From the NCBI GenBank assembly GCA_025966315.1, contig JAOPUZ010000064.1, positions 1 to 64,000 of the forward strand: a stretch of DNA of 64,000 nt, in the 5' to 3' direction. Both the position numbers and the translations under genes were made by a program. Below are positions 40,501-47,996 of this stretch, in pieces. Below the pieces are notes generated by a model. That model made no database searches and was not told the origin of the DNA. It saw nothing but the letters and a program-made list of their open reading frames with translations. This stretch comes from Frankiales bacterium (lineage in GTDB: Bacteria; Actinomycetota; Actinomycetes; Mycobacteriales; Jatrophihabitantaceae). How positions within the stretch are numbered: the stretch's first letter is position 1; every line of letters begins with the position of its first letter.

Positions 40501-43278
40501 TCAGACCGCCACGCCGGCGAGCAGCTCCGGCAGGTTGAGCTCTTCCGGCTGCAGCGGCTTACCGGTCAGCCAACCCTGCATCTGCACGCCCAGCGGCAGC
40601 GCCAGCTGTTGGGCCTTGGTCTCGACGCCCTCGACGACACACGTTAGCTCCATGTCCGCGGCCAGCCCGGCCACGGCATTCACGATCTTCCGGCTGTTGG
40701 CATTGTGCATCAGACCAGCCGTGAAGGACTGATCGATCTTCACGGCCGACACCGGCAGCGTCGCCAGATAACGCAAGCTGGCGTAGCCGGTGCCGAAGTC
40801 GTCGATGGCAATGCCGACGCCGTCGTCGAAGAGGCCCCGTAGCGCGCGAATGGTCGAATTGGCGGCCTCCAGCAGCGCAGTCTCGGTCAACTCGAGGACC
40901 AGTGCCGCCGGTTCGAGCGAATGCGCGAGCAGGGCCTGCCGGACGTCGCTGCCGAGATTCGGGTGCTGAGCGTGATGGGCCGAGATGTTCACCGCCATCG
41001 TCACCGCGGCCAGCTGGGCCAGCTCGGCCCGCCAGCTGGCCAGCTGGCCACAGGCGATGTCCAGCATCGTCTGCCCCAAGGATCGGATGAGGCCGGTGTC
41101 CTCGGCCACCGCGATGAACACCGACGGCGGTATCGAGACGCCGTCCGCGTCGGTGAGTCGCGCCAGCGCCTCGAAACCGACCAGCGCGCCCCGCTGCGAA
41201 TCGAAGACCGGCTGGTACGCCGCGCGAAGGACGGGCACTCGACGGCCGAACATCCCCGGTGGCGGCTCGGAGGCGGGTAGCGCGTGGCCGCGAATCGCCT
41301 GCCGCAGCAACTGCTCCACGCGACCTCGTTCCGCCAAGTCGGTGCTCATGACGTGCTCGAAAACCTCGAAGCGGTCCTTGCCCCAGCGCTTGGCCTGATA
41401 CATCGCCGCATCGGCATCCTGCAGTACTTCGTCGGCGGTCATCGAGCGGGCCGGACCGGCGGCCGGCAGGCTGGCGTAGGTGATCCCGATGCTGGCCGTC
41501 ACCACGTGCTCGACGCCGCGCACGATGACCGGCTGCCGGAGGGCCTCCGCGATTCGATTCGCCACCAGCGGAGCCAGTGCGCGATCCAGGCGGGCCAGCT
41601 GCGCCGGGTCGAGCGGGATCTCGTGGGACGGCGCCCGGTTCCAGGGCTCGATCAGGATGACGAATTCGTCGCCGCCGACCCGGGCAATGGTGTCGCCCTC
41701 GCGGAGTACGCCCTGCAGGCGGTTGGCTGCCTCCACGAGGACGGCGTCGCCCGCCGCGTGCCCGGCCGTGTCGTTGACCCGCTTGAAGCCGTCGAGGTCG
41801 CAGAACAACACCGCGATCTCGCGTCCGTCCCGGCGAGTTCGGGCTAGGGCCGAGTCGAGTCGGTCGACGAGCAGTGCGCGGTTCGGCAGGCCGGTCAGGT
41901 CATCGTGCAACGCGGAATGGGTGAGCTGGCGCTCCAGGGCCACGGCGTCGGTGATGTCCCGCAGTGCCCCGACGAGCTGGGTCACCTGCCCGGACTCGTC
42001 TCGCCGCAACGGGGTCGTCCGTCGCGAGAACCAGCGGACGCTGCCGTCAGCGTGGTACAGACGGTGATTGAGTTGCACGGTTTCGTTGTCCGCCGCCGAC
42101 CTCGCGTCAAGCAGCGCGGCTTCGAACGGGGCGCGATCCTCCTCCGGCAGGAGGCCTTCGAAGATGTCGCGGGTGCCCGGCACGACGGCACCGAACTCGG
42201 ATCCGAACTGCGCGGTCAGATCGGCATCGAACCCGCGACTTGTCCGAAAACCTCCGACACCCTCGAAGTCAACCGGGTCCATCGAAGGAGTAGCTGAGCT
42301 CGGCAGCTCGTCGTAACCGAGCAGCTTGCTCAACGAGCGGTTGGACCACATTGTCCGGCGGCTGTCGATGTCGTAGACGAAAATTATGTCCGGTGACGCT
42401 GTGATGACCGCTTCCTGGAATGCGTGCCGGGCCCGCGCTTCGCCTTCGGCAATGACCTGCGCGGTCACCTCGGTGACATCGGCGACCGCTCCGACGAGCC
42501 GAGCTTGGCCACGCGCATCGGTGAGCCGCTGCCCGCGGGCGTCCATCCAACGAACGGCACCGTCGTTGGCGCGGATGGCGCGGTACCGAACCCGTAACGG
42601 CAGGCCCCCGGCGATGCACTCGTTGACGGCCTGATCGACGTGCAACCGGTCCTCCGGATGGACATGTTGCAGGGTCACGGCGTAGCTGACCTCAGTACCG
42701 ACGTTCTCGATTCCGTAGAGCTCGAACATCATGTGCGACCAGGTCACCCGGCCCGTGGCGCTGTCAAGCTCCCACGAACCGAGGCGCCCGATGGACTCCG
42801 CCTCACGCAGCCGGCGACGTTCTTCGATCAGTTCCAATCGCGCGTCCCGCGCTGCGGTCACGTCCTGGCCGAGCCCCATGCCGGCCACGATCCGGCCGTC
42901 GGCGTCGCGCACCGGTGCGAGTCGTTGCAGATATGTCCGGCCGTTGTACGCGACGTCGAAGGAAGACTCGTGACCGGCCAGGGCGGCGCGGTAGAGCGGC
43001 TCGATGACGGCAACTACGTCGGCGGGAAAGGTCTCGAAGATGGTGCGCCCCGCGATCACCCCGGTCGACAACTCAATCGCGGCCAACCCGCGACCGGCGG
43101 TACTCACGTACCTCAGGTCATGGTCGAACACCACGACCATTGCCTCGGGCAAGGACTGCAGGATCAGGTTGTTGCTTGCCGCCTCGAGCATTTCGAACGT
43201 GCTTTGCGACTGGCGTACGCCAACGCCATCGACTTGGTGAAAATCTACGACCATCCTCCGCGCCCATCCCGGTGCCAC
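40501..43278 (-). CDS. PAS-GGDEF-EAL cyclic-di-GMP protein
   Basis: A 925-aa cytoplasmic signalling protein. Three PAS domains occupy about 33-140, 160-275 and 285-445. A GGDEF domain (about 450-640) has the intact signature RVGGDEFV at 533-540. An EAL domain (about 690-915) has FEALARL, VNISAHH, ELTETALLE and DDFGTGYASLRYL, with catalytic residues conserved. Both synthesis and breakdown of c-di-GMP are therefore possible; no TM segments are present. The start is uncertain: GTG at 43278 is used; an ATG 8 codons later has no spacing to an RBS. Confidence 0.9.
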   Translation of the reverse strand: MAPGWARRMVVDFHQVDGVGVRQSQSTFEMLEAASNNLILQSLPEAMVVVFDHDLRYVSTAGRGLAAIELSTGVIAGRTIFETFPADVVAVIEPLYRAALAGHESSFDVAYNGRTYLQRLAPVRDADGRIVAGMGLGQDVTAARDARLELIEERRRLREAESIGRLGSWELDSATGRVTWSHMMFELYGIENVGTEVSYAVTLQHVHPEDRLHVDQAVNECIAGGLPLRVRYRAIRANDGAVRWMDARGQRLTDARGQARLVGAVADVTEVTAQVIAEGEARARHAFQEAVITASPDIIFVYDIDSRRTMWSNRSLSKLLGYDELPSSATPSMDPVDFEGVGGFRTSRGFDADLTAQFGSEFGAVVPGTRDIFEGLLPEEDRAPFEAALLDARSAADNETVQLNHRLYHADGSVRWFSRRTTPLRRDESGQVTQLVGALRDITDAVALERQLTHSALHDDLTGLPNRALLVDRLDSALARTRRDGREIAVLFCDLDGFKRVNDTAGHAAGDAVLVEAANRLQGVLREGDTIARVGGDEFVILIEPWNRAPSHEIPLDPAQLARLDRALAPLVANRIAEALRQPVIVRGVEHVVTASIGITYASLPAAGPARSMTADEVLQDADAAMYQAKRWGKDRFEVFEHVMSTDLAERGRVEQLLRQAIRGHALPASEPPPGMFGRRVPVLRAAYQPVFDSQRGALVGFEALARLTDADGVSIPPSVFIAVAEDTGLIRSLGQTMLDIACGQLASWRAELAQLAAVTMAVNISAHHAQHPNLGSDVRQALLAHSLEPAALVLELTETALLEAANSTIRALRGLFDDGVGIAIDDFGTGYASLRYLATLPVSAVKIDQSFTAGLMHNANSRKIVNAVAGLAADMELTCVVEGVETKAQQLALPLGVQMQGWLTGKPLQPEELNLPELLAGVAV

Positions 43279-43588
43279 TTTGCGCCCGAGTCGGCCGCGC
43301 GAGCTTCCCTCGGAGAGGGATTAGCACAGCGACGAATTCGTTACGGGCAACCAACGCTTGTGAAGAGAACGTGTTGACGGTAGGACAGATCTGACATTGA
43401 TGCACGCTGCGTAATAGATCCGTTACCTATCGTTTGCACCGCGCGGGCAAGGCCTGTCCGACTTATCCGGATTGATGGGGAAGCAGACATTATTCGCCGC
43501 CACGGTGTTGTCTAGTAAGCCGCTTCACCCTGTCGCTCATGGGCCAACGGCCGGGCCGGATGAGATGCTCGGCGAGGACCGCGGGACG

Positions 43589-43642
43589 CCAGGGCCGCCA
43601 GGGCCGCCAGGGCCGCCGGGTGCGCCGGGTGCGCCGGGTCCC
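43589..43642. repeat. 9-bp tandem repeats (CCAGGGCCG/CCGGGTGCG)
   Basis: Six 9-bp units: three CCAGGGCCG, two CCGGGTGCG and one degenerate CCGGGTCCC. They lie in the intergenic region 43279-43673, 30 bp before the crotonase start. One reading frame spells Gly-Pro-Pro/Gly-Ala-Pro repeats like collagen, but it overlaps the crotonase gene and lacks further support. The rest of this region (divergent promoters) shows no gene. Confidence 0.7.
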
Positions 43643-43673
43643 GGGACATCAGCCGACGAGGAAGAGGGTGTTC

Positions 43674-44450
43674 GTGAACGACATCTGCCTTTACGAGGTG
43701 CAGGACGGAGTGGCTACGGTCACGCTCAACCGCCCCGAACGGAACAACGGCCTGACCGGCGAGCTCGAACTGGCGTATCTGCGTCAGCTCGAACGCGCGG
43801 CTGAGGACACCGCCGTTCGCGTCATCATCGTCACCGGTGCGGGCAAGATGTTCTGCCCAGGGGCTGACCTGGCGATGCGCGGCGGCCCGGCGGACGAACC
43901 GCTGCCCAATTCCAAGATCCCGACGGACTTGCCGTCCACGATCGGCAAGCCCATCATCGCTGCCGTCAACGGTGGCTGTGCCGGTGCCGGGCTCGCTCAC
44001 GCACTGCTCTGCGACCTCCGCTTCGCCGCGACCACCGCCAAGTTCGCGACCTCGTTCTCGCGTCGCGGCCTCATCGCCGAGTACGGCATGGCGTGGACGT
44101 TGCCACGGCTGGTCGGCTTCGGCGCCGCGAACGACCTGCTGCTGTCGGGTCGGACATTCGATGCGCAGGAAGCGTTGCGGCTAGGCCTGGTCAACGCGCT
44201 GTTCGAGCGGGAGTCCTTGATGACCGAGACGCTGCGCTACGCCCGGGAACTGGCTTCGGAATCATCGCCGACCGCCATGGCAGTCATCAAGGCGCAGCTG
44301 CATCGCTACCAGGCCACCGAACTGCACCCCGCGGTCGTGGACGGCGACCGCCTGATGCGCATCGCGTTGGCCGGGCCGGACGCGGTCGAGGGCCGGAACG
44401 CTTTCGTGGCCAAGCGAAGCCCGGCGTTCCCGCCGCTGGATCCGGGCTGA
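43674..44450 (+). CDS. Enoyl-CoA hydratase/isomerase family protein
   Basis: A 258-aa crotonase. It starts VNDICLYEVQDGVATVTLNRPERNNG, oxyanion hole KMFCPGADLAM, then IAAVNGGCAGAGLAHALLCDLRFAA, and the segment FSRRGLIAEYGMAWTLPRLVG, where the Glu is in the catalytic position. The RBS GAGG lies 6 nt before the GTG at 43674. Longer upstream frames cover the 9-bp repeats and are not conserved-like. The pathway is unknown (beta-oxidation or aromatic degradation). Confidence 0.88.
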   Translation: MNDICLYEVQDGVATVTLNRPERNNGLTGELELAYLRQLERAAEDTAVRVIIVTGAGKMFCPGADLAMRGGPADEPLPNSKIPTDLPSTIGKPIIAAVNGGCAGAGLAHALLCDLRFAATTAKFATSFSRRGLIAEYGMAWTLPRLVGFGAANDLLLSGRTFDAQEALRLGLVNALFERESLMTETLRYARELASESSPTAMAVIKAQLHRYQATELHPAVVDGDRLMRIALAGPDAVEGRNAFVAKRSPAFPPLDPG

Positions 44451-44474
44451 CCCGCGCTCGAAGTTGTGCAACAC

Positions 44475-44495
44475 CTGGCATCTCAGGGATGCCAG
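44475..44495. terminator. Bidirectional terminator hairpin
   Basis: An inverted repeat, CTGGCATC with GATGCCAG and a 5-nt loop, lies between the convergent crotonase and HemK-like genes. Confidence 0.6.
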
Positions 44496-44498
44496 CTG

Positions 44499-45278
44499 TT
44501 ACTCGATCGGGCCAGCAGCAGCACCAATGACGACCGTCGCGTCCAACTCCTGCGAATGGGCGATGTGCGCAACCAGGCCGCCTCGCTCGAAGGCGGCAAC
44601 GGTCTGCGGCGCCTGCCGTTCGCTGGTCTCGATCAGCAGCCGGCCGCCGGGGGCAAGCCAACGCGAAGCGCCGACCGCGACCCGGCGCTGGATGTCGAGG
44701 CCGTCGGCCCCACCGTCCAACGCGACGCGCGGTTCGTATTCGCGAGCTTCGGACGGCATCATGGCAATCTCGTCGCTGGGCACATACGGCACGTTCGCGA
44801 CCAAGATGTCCACCCGGCTCCGCAACGCGGCCGGTAGCGGTTCGAACAGGTCGCCCTGGTAAACCCGCCCGCCGCGAGGCACGAGGTTGCGCACCGCACA
44901 CCGCACCGACACCGCCTCGATGTCCACCGCGTGCACTTCGGCCCGATCGAGCATGCTCAGCAGCGCGGCGCCAACAGCCCCCGAACCACAGCACAGGTCA
45001 ACCACCACGGCCCCGGCCCGAGCGTCGCAGGCCGCTTGGGCGACCAGGTATTCGGTGCGGCGCCGCGGCACGAACACGCCGTCCTCGACCTCGATCCGGA
45101 GCCCACAGAACTCGGCCCAGCCCAGGATGTACTCCAGCGGCGCACCCGCGATTCGCCTTTGCAGCAAGGTGTGCAGCTCGGTCGCGTCACGAGCGGCGTC
45201 CTGCAGCAGCCGCGCTTCGTCCTCCGCGTATACACAGCCGGCGGACCGCAAGCGGCCGACGATGTCGGCGGATTCCAT
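44499..45278 (-). CDS. HemK/PrmC-like N5-glutamine methyltransferase
   Basis: A 259-aa SAM-dependent methyltransferase. An N-terminal helical domain (about 1-70) precedes the catalytic domain with VVVDLCCGSGAVGAAL (motif I), VHAVDIEAVSV and the motif NVPYVPSDE. PrmC has NPPY; the NVPY variant marks a separate actinobacterial group annotated as putative protein N5-glutamine methyltransferase. The start MESADIV is preceded by GGGAGG with short spacing; an earlier ATG 22 codons upstream is less likely. The substrate is probably a Gln of an unknown protein. Confidence 0.85.
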   Translation of the reverse strand: MESADIVGRLRSAGCVYAEDEARLLQDAARDATELHTLLQRRIAGAPLEYILGWAEFCGLRIEVEDGVFVPRRRTEYLVAQAACDARAGAVVVDLCCGSGAVGAALLSMLDRAEVHAVDIEAVSVRCAVRNLVPRGGRVYQGDLFEPLPAALRSRVDILVANVPYVPSDEIAMMPSEAREYEPRVALDGGADGLDIQRRVAVGASRWLAPGGRLLIETSERQAPQTVAAFERGGLVAHIAHSQELDATVVIGAAAGPIE

Positions 45279-45347
45279 CGACCTCCCGCACACCCGAGCC
45301 TGGCTTACTGGGCTGTACACCCGCGCCGGCTTACTGAGCCACACCCG

Positions 45348-46526
45348 TCAGTCGGCCAGCTGCTCGGCCGGTCGCAGATCAGCGGACCATCGCTCTTCGA
45401 TGCGGCCGTAGCGCCAGATGGCGAGCGCCAGAATCCAGCATACGAAGAAGAGGCCGACGATTCCGTAACCGGCGTAATCGAGGGGGATATCGGCAATCGC
45501 GGAGATCGGTCCCGAGGTGATGTTGGCCTGGTCGGCCACTACTCCGATGAGTTCGATGCTGCCGATGATCAATGCAACCGCGACCGAAACCGCAGTGATC
45601 GTGATGTTGTAGAACACTTTGCGGACCGGCTTCATGAAGGCCCAGCCATAGGCCACATTCATGAAGACGCCGTCGATCGTGTCCATCAAACACATTCCAC
45701 CGGCGAACAGAACCGGCAACACCAGCACCGAGTAGAACGGCAGATTGAACGCGGCGGCGCCACCGGCCAATACCAGCAGGCCGACCTCGCTGGCGGTGTC
45801 GAAGCCCAGCCCGAACAGCACCCCCACCGGATAGATGTGCCAGGGCTTTCGGACGGATTTCGTGAGGCCGCCGAGGAAGCGGTTCATGAAACCCCGCTTG
45901 TTCAGGTGATCTTCCAGCTCCTGCTCGTCGAACTCCCCGGTGCGCATCCGGCGGAAGACGCCGACGATGCCAACGAGCACCACGAGGTTGAGCAGGCCCA
46001 GGATCCACAGGAAGACCCCGGAGACCGACGCACCGACAATGCCCGTAACCGAATGCAGGCCGGAGTTGTCATTCACAACCTGCCCGGCCAGCGCCTTGAC
46101 GCCGAGCGCGAGCAAGAACGTCAGCGCGAAGACGATAGTGGAGTGGCCGAGAGAGAACCAGAAGCCCACCGACAACGGCTTTCGCAGCTGTTCGGCGGGC
46201 ACGTCATCGCCGGCATCGACATTGTCGGCCAGCAACTTGCGGGTGGCATTGTCGACCGCGGCAATGTGGTCGGCGTCGAACGCGTGCCGCAGGCCGAACG
46301 TGTACGCCAGCACGCCGACACCCACGCTGAACACCGGGTGATCGCCGCCGAGCTGGTAGTGCTTCGGTACGACCAGCCCGAACAGCACCCCGAAGCCGAG
46401 CAGGTGCAGCAACACGATGAAACCGAACATGCCCGCCAACGAGCGGCGGTCCATGGCGTTCAGGCTGGCGCGGAAGTCGGCGAACCGGCTGGTCGACACG
46501 GGATTGGCACGTGTCTGAACGTTCAC
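45348..46526 (-). CDS. NiCoT-family nickel/cobalt transporter
   Basis: A 392-aa permease with about eight TM helices. The NiCoT signature RHAFDADHIAAVDNATRKLL is intact (His and Asp residues bind the metal), followed by SLGHSTIVF (motif II) and GFDTASEVGLL (motif III), and LFAGGMCLMDTIDG. It imports Ni2+ (or Co2+) with high affinity, e.g. for urease or hydrogenase. A Nur-like box lies upstream (46590-46606), so repression by nickel is likely. It belongs to a small nickel-related set with the DUF4242 gene. Confidence 0.95.
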   Translation of the reverse strand: MNVQTRANPVSTSRFADFRASLNAMDRRSLAGMFGFIVLLHLLGFGVLFGLVVPKHYQLGGDHPVFSVGVGVLAYTFGLRHAFDADHIAAVDNATRKLLADNVDAGDDVPAEQLRKPLSVGFWFSLGHSTIVFALTFLLALGVKALAGQVVNDNSGLHSVTGIVGASVSGVFLWILGLLNLVVLVGIVGVFRRMRTGEFDEQELEDHLNKRGFMNRFLGGLTKSVRKPWHIYPVGVLFGLGFDTASEVGLLVLAGGAAAFNLPFYSVLVLPVLFAGGMCLMDTIDGVFMNVAYGWAFMKPVRKVFYNITITAVSVAVALIIGSIELIGVVADQANITSGPISAIADIPLDYAGYGIVGLFFVCWILALAIWRYGRIEERWSADLRPAEQLAD

Positions 46527-46589
46527 GATGGTTTCCCCCGGGAAGGTCGGCGTCGCCTGCTCGCTGACCGTAAGTCCCGGCGGGCTTTA

Positions 46590-46606
46590 TTGCAACTGCT
46601 TGGCAA
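46590..46606. promoter_or_regulatory. Nur-like box upstream of NiCoT
   Basis: TTGCAA-CTGCT-TGGCAA lies 64-80 bp upstream of the transporter start. It matches the Streptomyces Nur-box pattern TTGCAA-N5-TTGCAA at 11 of 12 positions with the correct spacing. Nur is a nickel-sensing Fur-family repressor. The match was found by eye. Confidence 0.6.
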
Positions 46607-46640
46607 CAAGTGCGCCGTGCCTCACGGCAGGTACCCGCGG

Positions 46641-47462
46641 CTAGGACGTCGCCGGGGTCGGCTCGGGCAGGATCTCGCCCGTCTCGAGCAGGGTCTTGAG
46701 GTTCGACAGAATCGCCGGCCAGCCGCCACGGATGCTGGACAACACCGTGCTGCCGGGCTCGAAGCCGTCATGTACGACGGTCAGTTTCACCGTCCGACCC
46801 ATCGGTTGCAGATCGAAGGTGACCTTGGACCGGGGCTCGGCGGACACGATGGCAAGAAAGTCGTCGGAGAATCCGAAGGCCGCCGCCAACTCGGGCGTGA
46901 AGGTGTGCCAGGAATAGGCCAACCGGCGGTACGGCTCGGATTCGAGGACCACCTGGTCAGGGTCGGCCACCACTACGCCGTTCTGCTCCCAGGTCACCGT
47001 CGACCCTTCCTTCCAGTCCGAGTCCAGCGTGGCGCCCCAGTACCGTCGCGTGAACGCAGGATCGGTGAGCGCTAGCCACAGCGCTTCCGGCGTGGTGTTG
47101 ATGTAGGTCGTGTAGACGAATTCGATGTCGGCCATGGTCTGCTGCTCCAATGCGGTTTTGAGGTCGGCCAGGGCATGTACACGTTCAAGGTGGTACTGGC
47201 TGATCCAGCGTTCGGCGATGGCGTTGATCGGCTCGGCGTTCAGGTAGTGCAACTTTTCTCGTCCCCGCCAGATCGTGGTCACGAGATTGGCCGACTCGAG
47301 CAGCGCGAGGTGCTTGCTGACCGATTGTCGGGCCATGTCCAGTTCGGAAGACAGTTCGCGCAGGCTTTGTCCGTTCCGGGCGTTCAGACTGTCGAGCAGC
47401 CGCCGACGACCGGGGTCCGCCAAGGCCTTGAACACATCTGCCATCCGCCACCTCACGGTCAT
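46641..47462 (-). CDS. ArsR regulator fused to AHSA1/SRPBCC domain
   Basis: A 273-aa fusion. Residues 1-100 are an ArsR winged helix (VFKALADPGRRRLLDSLNARNG, then MARQSVSKHLALLESANLVTTIWRGREKLHYLN). Residues 110-262 are an AHSA1-like START domain (IEFVYTTYINTTPEALWLALTDPAFTRRYWG). This is the one-polypeptide version of the ArsR/AHSA1 pair at 32462-33306. The start at 47462 has GAAAGG 4 nt upstream; ATG at 47444 is an alternative. Repeated GCTGCCT elements lie just upstream (47474-47506), probably the operator. Confidence 0.9.
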   Translation of the reverse strand: MTVRWRMADVFKALADPGRRRLLDSLNARNGQSLRELSSELDMARQSVSKHLALLESANLVTTIWRGREKLHYLNAEPINAIAERWISQYHLERVHALADLKTALEQQTMADIEFVYTTYINTTPEALWLALTDPAFTRRYWGATLDSDWKEGSTVTWEQNGVVVADPDQVVLESEPYRRLAYSWHTFTPELAAAFGFSDDFLAIVSAEPRSKVTFDLQPMGRTVKLTVVHDGFEPGSTVLSSIRGGWPAILSNLKTLLETGEILPEPTPATS

Positions 47463-47473
47463 GCAACCTTTCG

Positions 47474-47506
47474 GCTGCCTGAATATAGGCAGCTGTTCGG
47501 CTGCCT
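47474..47506. promoter_or_regulatory. Operator of the ArsR-AHSA1 fusion (three GCTGCCT sites)
   Basis: GCTGCCT (47474-47480) forms a perfect inverted repeat with AGGCAGC (47487-47493), followed by another direct GCTGCCT (47500-47506). The spacing is regular (6 bp between sites). It lies 12-44 bp before the ArsR-AHSA1 start. Confidence 0.65.
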
Positions 47507-47687
47507 GTCAATCGGCTCAACCGCCCTGACCGCGTCATCCCCTGATTAGCGCCGCCGCGGTGCGGCAGCAGCCACGCCACAAACGTAGGGAGGTGCTCGT
47601 CCAACATGGGGAATGGCTCCCGATTCGGCGCGCGGCCTATCGCCATATCGTCGTGACATCAACAATCCACGGCTTGAGGAGTTCGAC

Positions 47688-47939
47688 ATGCCGCTCTACA
47701 TGGACATCCACCACATCGCCAATGGCGTCAGCATCGATGACGTCGCCAAAGCACACCAGGCCGATCTAGCAACCCAGGGCAAGCACGACGTTCACTACTT
47801 GCGCTACTGGGTAAACGAAGCCCAGGGCAAGATTTTCTGCCTGGTGGACGCCCCCTCCGCGGAGGCCGCCACCGACGTGCATTTCGAAGCGCACGGATTG
47901 GTCGCCGATGAAGTCTTCGAAGTACACGAGGGTGAATGA
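47688..47939 (+). CDS. DUF4242 protein, SCO4226-like (nickel-binding)
   Basis: An 83-aa protein with the pattern MDIHHIANGVSIDDVAKAHQADLATQGKHDVHYLRYWVNEAQGKIFCLVDAPSAEAATDVHFEAHG. It is close in length and pattern to Streptomyces SCO4226, described as a nickel-binding ferredoxin-like-fold protein (family DUF4242). His residues in MDIHH, KHDVHY and the HFEAHG region are candidate ligands. The start at 47688 has GAGGAG 6 nt upstream. It lies 1.2 kb from the NiCoT gene and is divergent from the ArsR-AHSA1 gene. A nickel role is inferred from the family. Confidence 0.85.
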   Translation: MPLYMDIHHIANGVSIDDVAKAHQADLATQGKHDVHYLRYWVNEAQGKIFCLVDAPSAEAATDVHFEAHGLVADEVFEVHEGE

Positions 47940-47996
47940 CAGCATTTCAAGCATTCGAAATAACGGACCATCCACGTCGAAATCGGTCGCTTTTGT

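Noticed and set aside
43472-43804. A 110-aa frame with collagen-like GPPGPPGAP repeats
   Set aside because: It overlaps the well-supported crotonase gene in another frame, and its second half is out-of-frame crotonase sequence; the repeats are explained by 9-bp tandem duplication.
44931-47075. A 714-aa open frame on the plus strand
   Set aside because: It is antisense to the HemK-like, NiCoT and ArsR-AHSA1 genes, which have clear families; no motif is present in the antisense product.
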